Shown here: positions 7,723 to 12,382 of the stretch, one piece after another
Position numbering within the stretch: the stretch's first letter is position 1
How the letters are laid out: every line of letters begins with the position of its first letter
Assembly: GCA_003551785.1 (NCBI GenBank)
Contig: PUNP01001021.1
Location: 1-12,382 of the forward strand
Direction of reading: 5' to 3'
DNA: 12,382 bases
From: Candidatus Brocadiaceae bacterium
Lineage (GTDB): Bacteria; Planctomycetota; Brocadiia; SM23-32
Made by a program: the position numbers and the translations under genes
The notes under the pieces: generated by a model
Seen by the model: the letters and a program-made list of their open reading frames with translations, nothing else
Told to the model about the DNA's origin: nothing
Databases searched by the model: none

Positions 7723-7850
7723 TTATCCCGAACATCACATGTTTTTTCAAATGACTTTCAGGTGTATAGCGTAAAATTTTTGCTGGTCTTTTTCTAAAAA
7801 GCGGGGCGGAGTTTACATTTGCCTCAGATACACCACTGAAAACGCGTAAT
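7723..7850. repeat. Decayed copy of the MITE family
   Basis: Bases 7805-7846 match 153-196 of the first copy with about five differences, including the shared CACCACTGAAAACGCGT. The left end starts with TTATCCCGAACAT (7723-7735), the terminal sequence also seen at 3108-3121 and 12052-12065. The other arm of the palindrome is only faintly visible near 7757-7780, so the copy is old. The surrounding bases 7602-7722 and 7851-8062 are AT-rich and hold no gene, RNA or promoter that I can support. Confidence 0.55.
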
Positions 7851-8062
7851 AAGCCCGGAGCATAATCAAGAATATTATAACTTAAAAACTGATCTCAAAC
7901 AAAGTACAGGATTATTCTCCTGTAGATATCAGTCACTCAATGATCACAATGATTCAACAAAAAAGCGTGGAAGTCAAAATAATTTTTTACAGAGATGTGA
8001 ATTTGTCAAGTCTTTCTCATTTTGATATAATCTGAAAGCATAATATGACGTTATAGTTACAT

Positions 8063-8186
8063 CCTCTCCGAAAACCCGGCTCGTAGTGGACGCTTTTAAG
8101 CATCCCGAGGTGCGCATGGCAATTTTCGGACTCCGAAAGCCCTTGAAAGGGCATACTACAAACCTGTTGCAACCTTTTCGGAGAGG
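8063..8186. repeat. Nested-palindrome repeat element upstream of the Gfo/Idh/MocA gene
   Basis: The outer arms CCTCTCCGAAAA (8063-8074) and TTTTCGGAGAGG (8175-8186) are perfect reverse complements. Inside are GTAGT/ACTAC (8083-8087 with 8155-8159), TTTCGGA-C-TCCGAAA (8124-8138) and GCCCTT-GA-AAGGGC (8139-8152). The same TCCGAAA word is used four times in the two orientations, so alternative folds are possible. It ends about 108 bases before the next gene. It may be a dispersed repeat element or a structured leader; nothing in it matches a riboswitch class I know. Confidence 0.6.
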
Positions 8187-8294
8187 GGGTAGTAATGGGT
8201 GGCTGGACGACCGCCGTTATCGCTTGCATACTGGCAGGATGAGCATACATCGATACTCTATTGCTGGAAAAGCTTCAATTGATTAGGTGAAATT

Positions 8295-9512
8295 ATGACT
8301 GATGATACGTTTAAAATAGGACTTGTGGGATGTGGACATCGCGGGATTGTTGGTTTTTTGGATTCCTTAAAAGATATAGGACGCAAAGAAAATGTGGTGG
8401 CGTTGTGTGACAGCAATCCGGCACGTCTGAATTTCGCTCATGAACACCTCCAAAACGACGAATGTGACCTATATGAAGGCTACAACGAATTTCTCGCACA
8501 TCCCGGACTTAACGCCGTTATCGTTGCAACTCCGGACTATCTTCACCGCCAGTTTGTGGTGCCGGCTTGCAGGTCAGGAAAAGATGTGCTTTGTGAGAAA
8601 CCTCTCGCAACAAATCTCGAAGATTGCCGTGCTATGCTTGATGCTAAGCAAAACAGCAGTCTGCGCGTAGCATTTAATCTTCGTTTTAATGCAGTTTCAC
8701 GGCAGGTGAAAGAGCTTATAGAAAATGGTGTTTTAGGGCGTATTCTCCATGTGGAAGCGAGAGATTCTGTCGGGTGGCCTCATGGGTCCGATTACTTTCG
8801 CCGCTGGCACCGTTTACAGGAAAAAAGCGGGGGATTGATTATTCATAAAAGCACACATACATTCGATGTGATTAATTGGTGGTTAAATGGACGTCCATCC
8901 AAAGTAACAGCTTCTGCCGCCCGCCGATTTTATAATCCCGACCACCAGCGCTCAAAAAGATGCAAAACGTGTGAGGATGCTGAAAGGTGTCGTTATTATG
9001 TGGATTTAACAAAAGACGTTGAGGGGCAGAAAGCGGGAATAAAAGATTTCTACAAGCGACTTTATATGGATGGAGAAGTCTATGACGGCTATCAGCGAGA
9101 TACATGCGTTTTCCATGCCGAAAGTGATATACCTGATACCTACGCGGTGACTGTCTCTTATGAAGATGATACGCTTTTAAGTTACAATGCTCTCTTTTAT
9201 TCAGCTTATGAGGAACGTTTTTTCGCCTTGCAAGGTACTAAAGGACGGATGGAAGTCTTCAGTAAAAAACGCCAAATTGTTCTTTACAGGGATAACAAAG
9301 CAGAAAACCGTGAAGTCATCGATGTGCCTGAAGAGAAAGGCGGGCATGGCGGTGCTGATATACACCTTGTAAGAAGCTTTTTTGAAGAAGTTCCCCACGG
9401 ACTGCGTGCTACTGCAGAAGATGGTTACTGGAGTCTTGCTATCGGCGTATGTGCCAATGAATCAGTTGAGCGCGGAGGGATGCCCGTTGATGTGCCGCAG
9501 ATTGGCCTTTGA
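8295..9512 (+). CDS. Gfo/Idh/MocA-family NAD(P)-dependent oxidoreductase
   Basis: The product has 405 residues. The N-terminus FKIGLVGCGHRGIVGF carries the Rossmann glycine motif (G9-x-x-G12-x-G14-x-x-G17), VVALCDSN ends the second strand, and C100-E101-K102-P103-L is the family's EKP signature; K102 normally assists catalysis. SGGLIIHKSTHTFDVINWWL (179-198) holds the H188 and D191 positions of the conserved GGxxxDxGxHxxD-like active-site helix, with K185 in place of the usual Gly. Such enzymes oxidise or reduce sugars, inositols and amino-sugars, generally in the cytoplasm; the substrate cannot be told here. A small cysteine cluster (C223, C226, C232 in RCKTCEDAERCRYY) is inserted in the C-terminal half, perhaps a metal site. 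AGGTGA sits just before the ATG. A palindromic element lies upstream and another separates it from the aldo/keto reductase, so co-transcription with the latter is uncertain. Confidence 0.88.
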   Translation: MTDDTFKIGLVGCGHRGIVGFLDSLKDIGRKENVVALCDSNPARLNFAHEHLQNDECDLYEGYNEFLAHPGLNAVIVATPDYLHRQFVVPACRSGKDVLCEKPLATNLEDCRAMLDAKQNSSLRVAFNLRFNAVSRQVKELIENGVLGRILHVEARDSVGWPHGSDYFRRWHRLQEKSGGLIIHKSTHTFDVINWWLNGRPSKVTASAARRFYNPDHQRSKRCKTCEDAERCRYYVDLTKDVEGQKAGIKDFYKRLYMDGEVYDGYQRDTCVFHAESDIPDTYAVTVSYEDDTLLSYNALFYSAYEERFFALQGTKGRMEVFSKKRQIVLYRDNKAENREVIDVPEEKGGHGGADIHLVRSFFEEVPHGLRATAEDGYWSLAIGVCANESVERGGMPVDVPQIGL

Positions 9513-9579
9513 TGTAAGTTTTTGAAAAGCTTTCGGCCTGATTGTCATGTGGCCATAAATAAATTCGGCAGTAAGTCCT

Positions 9580-9748
9580 CACTGAACCACGTGACATCAC
9601 CACCGTGCCCTGTGCCGGTGGAATGATGATTATCAGCTATTGCAGGCATAAACGACACGGTTACGGTGTGAGAAATCGGCACGTAGCTCTGAATCAGTAT
9701 TCCACCGGCACAGGGCACGGTGGTGATAACGTCAACGTGGTTCACTGA
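9580..9748. repeat. Long hairpin element with 29-bp perfect inverted repeats
   Basis: Bases 9596-9624 and 9699-9727 are perfect reverse complements over 29 positions. The pairing continues outward with small gaps (TGAACCACG near 9583-9591 against CGTGGTTCA near 9736-9744). The loop is 74 bases. It fills most of the gap between two same-strand oxidoreductase genes, leaving about 50 bases before the next start. It is not a usual terminator: arms too long, no T-tract. A MITE-like element is the most likely reading. A reading frame of 66 codons on the minus strand is explained by the palindrome and is not called. Confidence 0.7.
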
Positions 9749-9798
9749 ATATTTACCACATAGTATCTGTTGAATATGTTTATCTTAGGAGATGCGCA

Positions 9799-10740
9799 AT
9801 GTTGTTCAGGAAATTTGGAAAGACAGGTTGGGACGTTTCCGTAATAGGTCAGGGCTGTTGGAATATCGGGAATCAGTGGGGCGAAATGAACGATGCTACG
9901 GCAGAGGCTATTGTCAAAACTGCCTATGATCAGGGAATGAACCTCTTTGATACGGCTGAATCCTATGGCGATCCCTGTGGTTTAAGTTCCATACGACTCG
10001 GGAAAGCACTGGCGAATATCAGGGATAAAGTATACATTGTCGATAAAATCGGCAATTGGGGGCCGAGACCGCCTCTTGACTGGCCGAAGCAAGAGATACC
10101 TAAAAACACACCAGAGGCCGTACGTCACTGTACCCATGCCTGCGTAGGACGGCTGAGAACCACTCATGTCGATGTCATGCTGTGCCATAAAGGTAACATA
10201 ACAGAGCCGGAAGTGTATATTGAAGCTTTTGAATATCTGCGGCAAGAGGGATTTATACGGGAATATGGGCTGTCGACCGGAAGTCTTGATGTACTGAAAC
10301 ATTTTTATGATACGTCTGACGGCAATATGTCGGTGGTTGAGGTGGATTATTCGCTTTTGAACAGACAGCCGGAAGCGGATTTCCTGCCTTTTTGTAAGGA
10401 AAAAAATCTCGCAGTTCTTGTAAGAGGCCCTCTTTTCCGTGGGTTGCTTTCCGGAAAATACGATGTGAATACTGTTTTTACAGATTCTGTTCGTTTTGAT
10501 TGGAATGTAGGAGGACAAAAGAGAGAGGAATACGAAGCAAAAATAGACATGGTCGAAAGATTAAAAAAAGCCGAGAAGGGAATGGATTTGGTTACTGCGG
10601 CGTTGCGATTTACTATCTCCAATCGTTTCAACACCGTTGCTATACCGGGCGCGACCTCCCCAGCGCAGGTGAGGAAAAATGCCATAGCAGGCAGTGAACT
10701 ACTCTCTGATAGTGATTTGGGTATGCTGGATAATATCTGA
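9799..10740 (+). CDS. Aldo/keto reductase family protein
   Basis: The 313-residue product has the (beta/alpha)8 reductase pattern and all four catalytic positions: D51 and Y56 in FDTAESYG, K83 in VYIVDKIG, and H130 in VDVMLCHKG. IREYGLSTGS, YSLLNRQPE and the C-terminal FNTVAIPGATSPAQVRKNAIA are also typical; the last binds the NADP(H) phosphate in relatives. It should reduce a carbonyl group, or oxidise an alcohol, with NAD(P)H in the cytoplasm. The length is normal for the class. TAGGAGA stands about 6 bases before the ATG. The substrate is not readable from sequence. The neighbouring Gfo/Idh/MocA enzyme suggests sugar or polyol metabolism, as an inference only. Confidence 0.9.
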   Translation: MLFRKFGKTGWDVSVIGQGCWNIGNQWGEMNDATAEAIVKTAYDQGMNLFDTAESYGDPCGLSSIRLGKALANIRDKVYIVDKIGNWGPRPPLDWPKQEIPKNTPEAVRHCTHACVGRLRTTHVDVMLCHKGNITEPEVYIEAFEYLRQEGFIREYGLSTGSLDVLKHFYDTSDGNMSVVEVDYSLLNRQPEADFLPFCKEKNLAVLVRGPLFRGLLSGKYDVNTVFTDSVRFDWNVGGQKREEYEAKIDMVERLKKAEKGMDLVTAALRFTISNRFNTVAIPGATSPAQVRKNAIAGSELLSDSDLGMLDNI

Positions 10741-10893
10741 TTTATGCTTTGCGAAAAAGTTACGACTTCATTCTGTTTATGATAAGCTAATATCCGTTTA
10801 TTACTGCTATAAGCAAAATATGAAATCTTTGCATGCTGATTGAGTCTCTACCTGTTACTTATCATGGCGTGAGAGAATTTCAACAGTATCTTT

Positions 10894-11604
10894 TTACGAT
10901 TGCCGGATGCGTTCTTCCGCTCCTTCTATGTCGGCAGGCCGTTGCGAATTAGCGGTGATCTCATCGTATTCCAGGTGCTTGACACAGCCATGATAAAGGG
11001 GGAAAAGCCCATTTTCATCCAGTCTGAATTCGCTTAAGGCGCAGTTCCATGTCAGGCCCTGGTATCTGAATTCCCCTCTATGTTCCAATTCAAGTAGAAA
11101 CTCCACTGCGGCGCTGAATGCTCCGGCATGGGTGACGAGAAGGATATCATTCTCATCAGGGGACATAATCTTGTCCAGAAAAACACCCACTCGGGCCTCC
11201 ACCTGCGGGCGCCTCTTCGATTCATCCAAAACTTCCGGTTCCCGTGACCACCATGGCCAGTTCAACGTTGAATCGGGAGAGAGGTTGGTAAATTGTTTCC
11301 GCAGTTGCTGCAGGTTCATGCCTGTAAAGCTCTCAATGTTGGCAGTGGTGATTTCTCGTATTGCCGGTTCAGGGTAAAAAAACGTCTCGTTGACACATGC
11401 AATGATATCAGCAGTCTCCGATGTGCGCCGATAGGGTGAAGCGAATATCTTGCCGCTGAAAGACTCCGCCTTCAGTCTCTCTCCCAACTTGCGTGCCTGC
11501 AGCCGGCCCAGGTCACTCAATGGTGGATCGCCTGACGGATATTGAGGTTTTTCCGTTTTTTTTGCTGTTATCGGCTGCCCATGTCTTGTTAAATAGATTC
11601 TCAT
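10894..11604 (-). CDS. Histidine phosphatase (phosphoglycerate mutase-like) family protein
   Basis: The product has 236 residues. The start MRIYLTRHGQP carries the RHG motif with the phospho-accepting H8. ASPYRRTSETA (55-65) supplies the phosphate-binding arginine, E84 in AIRE is the usual acid, and LLVTHAGAF (156-163) supplies the second histidine H159. All parts needed for phosphatase activity are present, and the branch is more phosphatase-like than true mutase. The substrate (sugar phosphate, nucleotide or cofactor precursor) is unknown. The tail after about 215 (QRPADIEGAEERIRQS) is probably a disordered end. The gene converges with the aldo/keto reductase; the gap 10741-10893 holds only a weak 8-base inverted repeat (10779-10786 with 10858-10865) and no clear terminator. 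Bases 11605-11701 show only the ribosome site. Confidence 0.88.
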   Translation of the reverse strand: MRIYLTRHGQPITAKKTEKPQYPSGDPPLSDLGRLQARKLGERLKAESFSGKIFASPYRRTSETADIIACVNETFFYPEPAIREITTANIESFTGMNLQQLRKQFTNLSPDSTLNWPWWSREPEVLDESKRRPQVEARVGVFLDKIMSPDENDILLVTHAGAFSAAVEFLLELEHRGEFRYQGLTWNCALSEFRLDENGLFPLYHGCVKHLEYDEITANSQRPADIEGAEERIRQS

Positions 11605-11619
11605 GTATATTTGTATATT

Positions 11620-11626
11620 CTCCTTT
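11620..11626 (-). promoter_or_regulatory. Unusually distant ribosome binding site of the histidine phosphatase gene
   Basis: On the minus strand AAAGGAG ends 15 bases before the ATG at 11604, longer than the usual 5-9. No in-frame ATG, GTG or TTG lies closer to it, and the RHG motif needs the start to be at or very near this ATG. The spacer is AT-only apart from two C, so weak initiation is possible. Confidence 0.4.
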
Positions 11627-11701
11627 TAAAATTTCACTTGTGAGTATTCAATGACCTGCATCATCCTACCATCATCGTATTGTATTTGACCTACGCAATA
11701 G

Positions 11702-11947
11702 CCTGCATATTTCACGCGTTTTCAGTGGTGCATATGTGGCAAATGTCAAACGCAGCTGTATTCGTATACTGCAAGTGCAGACTTTTGCCGCAGATGCGCC
11801 ACTGAAGACGCGCCCGTGAGGGTAAACCGCCGTTTGAGGACTCGCTTGTACAGACTGTAAATTTTAAAAGTCTCCCAAATGACACTTAACATCTTGATTT
11901 TCAATCCGTTATATTAAATGTTGTCGTTGGTTTATGAAATATGCAGG
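11702..11947 (+). mobile_element. Complete MITE-like element, copy 2 (246 bp)
   Basis: Both ends carry the same 13-base terminal inverted repeat: CCTGCATATTTCA at 11702-11714 and TGAAATATGCAGG at 11935-11947. ATAG flanks both sides (11698-11701 and 11948-11951), which may be a target duplication, although copy 1 also has ATAG after its end. The core hairpin is 11714-11747 paired with 11780-11813. The right third (11900-11936) is shared with 3070-3106, next to the UroD-like gene. No coding capacity, so movement would depend on a transposase elsewhere. Orientation is opposite to copy 1 at the other edge of the window. Confidence 0.7.
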
Positions 11948-12127
11948 ATAGGAATATCCACCTGAAGATAAGGTATTCAATAGCAGCTTCATTTTTCATT
12001 ATGATAACACATAGCTAACAATTCAACAATTATAAAACAGTTGAAAGGGCTTTATCCCGAACATTGCCTCTGCCAAGGCGTTTTTGCCGAAACATTGTAA
12101 CAGCGACGCGATTTCCTCTTTTTTTTG

Positions 12128-12382
12128 TCAATTCATGCATATTTTCCCGGTCCTGCTGGGAGCCGAGACATATTTTCCACTTCGCCACAGTTTCAGAAGA
12201 TTGTGAGTAGCGCATATCAGCGACCATTCGCTGCGACATGCATCGGAACCACGTCTCATAAACCGCTCACAGTGACGAACCTCCTTAACCTGACCGAAAA
12301 CCGGCTCTACTGTCTTACCACGTCTTTTATACAAGTCTCTGCATCTTTAAGTCGATTTAGCCTGCCCTCGCGGTTTCTCAGG
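12128..12382 (-). pseudogene. IS1182-type transposase, C-terminal remnant (partial at window edge)
   Basis: Read on the minus strand, 12128-12346 encodes RCRDLYKRRGKTVEPVFGQ, then VKEVRHCERFMRRG, SEWSLICATHNLLKLWR and a short tail. This is the highly conserved C-terminal block of IS1182-family DDE transposases (VEPVFGQ, a basic F-x-RG motif, and EWSL..THNLLKL). An in-frame stop at 12347-12349 breaks the frame just upstream; beyond it the same frame reads PEKPRGQAKST, which could align with the usual K/R-rich lead-in, so a Lys-to-stop change is a reasonable reading and a frameshift is the alternative. The rest of the gene is outside the window. Downstream, 12052-12065 has the terminal-like sequence TTATCCCGAACATT, probably near the end of this insertion sequence. 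Bases 11952-12040 hold nothing I can name. Confidence 0.7.

Noticed and set aside
8224..8257. Sigma-70-like promoter (TTGCAT ... GATACT) before the Gfo/Idh/MocA gene
   Set aside because: The spacing of 22 bases is too long and the -10 match is poor.
8086..8286. 66-codon frame starting in the nested palindrome
   Set aside because: Most of it is the palindromic repeat; no ribosome site and no domain.
9545..9745. 66-codon frame on the minus strand across the hairpin element
   Set aside because: It is almost wholly made of the inverted repeat and its loop, with no recognisable family.
9982..10518. 178-codon frame opposite the aldo/keto reductase
   Set aside because: Antisense to a gene with all four catalytic residues; no family pattern of its own.
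1..12382. Defence island, CRISPR array, prophage or toxin-antitoxin system
   Set aside because: No nuclease, helicase, Cas, phage structural or small paired genes are visible; repeats are dispersed palindromes without regular spacing.

Overview
The window looks like chromosomal DNA from an uncultured Gram-negative bacterium, probably of the Planctomycetes-Verrucomicrobia-Lentisphaerae group or a similar lineage (Poribacteria-like). This is inference from gene content: a membrane-anchored Ser/Thr-kinase-like protein fused to a SUMF1/formylglycine-generating-enzyme-like domain, a zinc-type UroD/MtaA-like protein, a Gfo/Idh/MocA oxidoreductase, an LptC/OstA-like exported protein (implying an outer membrane), and many short palindromic repeats. 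No rRNA, tRNA, CRISPR array or phage module is visible.

Layout. At 1-214 is the truncated end of a palindromic MITE-like repeat. At 289-2821 (+) are two adjacent genes for exported or anchored proteins: a HEAT-like helical-repeat protein with a coiled coil, and an LptC/OstA-like protein. At 2822-3121 is a repeat-rich gap between convergent genes; its last part is the end of the same MITE family and runs into the following gene. At 3079-4206 (-) is a UroD/MtaA-family gene whose last codons and stop lie in that repeat. At 4365-4439 is a tandem repeat plus hairpin. At 4515-7589 (-) is a 1024-residue predicted pseudokinase-TM-helical-repeat-SUMF1 protein. At 7590-8294 is a long gap with a decayed MITE copy and a nested-palindrome element. 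At 8295-9512 (+) is a Gfo/Idh/MocA oxidoreductase, at 9580-9748 a hairpin element with 29-bp perfect arms, and at 9799-10740 (+) an aldo/keto reductase. At 10894-11604 (-) is a histidine phosphatase. At 11702-11947 is a complete MITE copy in the opposite orientation to the first, and at 12128-12382 (-) the 3' remnant of an IS1182-type transposase gene.

How the genes relate. Only 289-2821 looks like an operon. UroD/MtaA-like proteins, Gfo/Idh/MocA dehydrogenases and aldo/keto reductases often occur together in catabolic neighbourhoods, but here each is separated from the next by repeats and they are not all on one strand, so joint function is only a guess. The dominant feature between genes is short non-autonomous repeats: nearly every gap longer than 200 bases holds a palindromic element. 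The most distinctive protein is the kinase-like one: its lysine and APE motifs are present, but the catalytic-loop aspartate, lysine and asparagine positions are all substituted.

I do not see a convincing new defence, secretion or biosynthetic system. The points most worth checking are the pseudokinase-SUMF1 receptor, the MITE family with a possible parent insertion sequence, and the MITE-derived end of the UroD-like gene.
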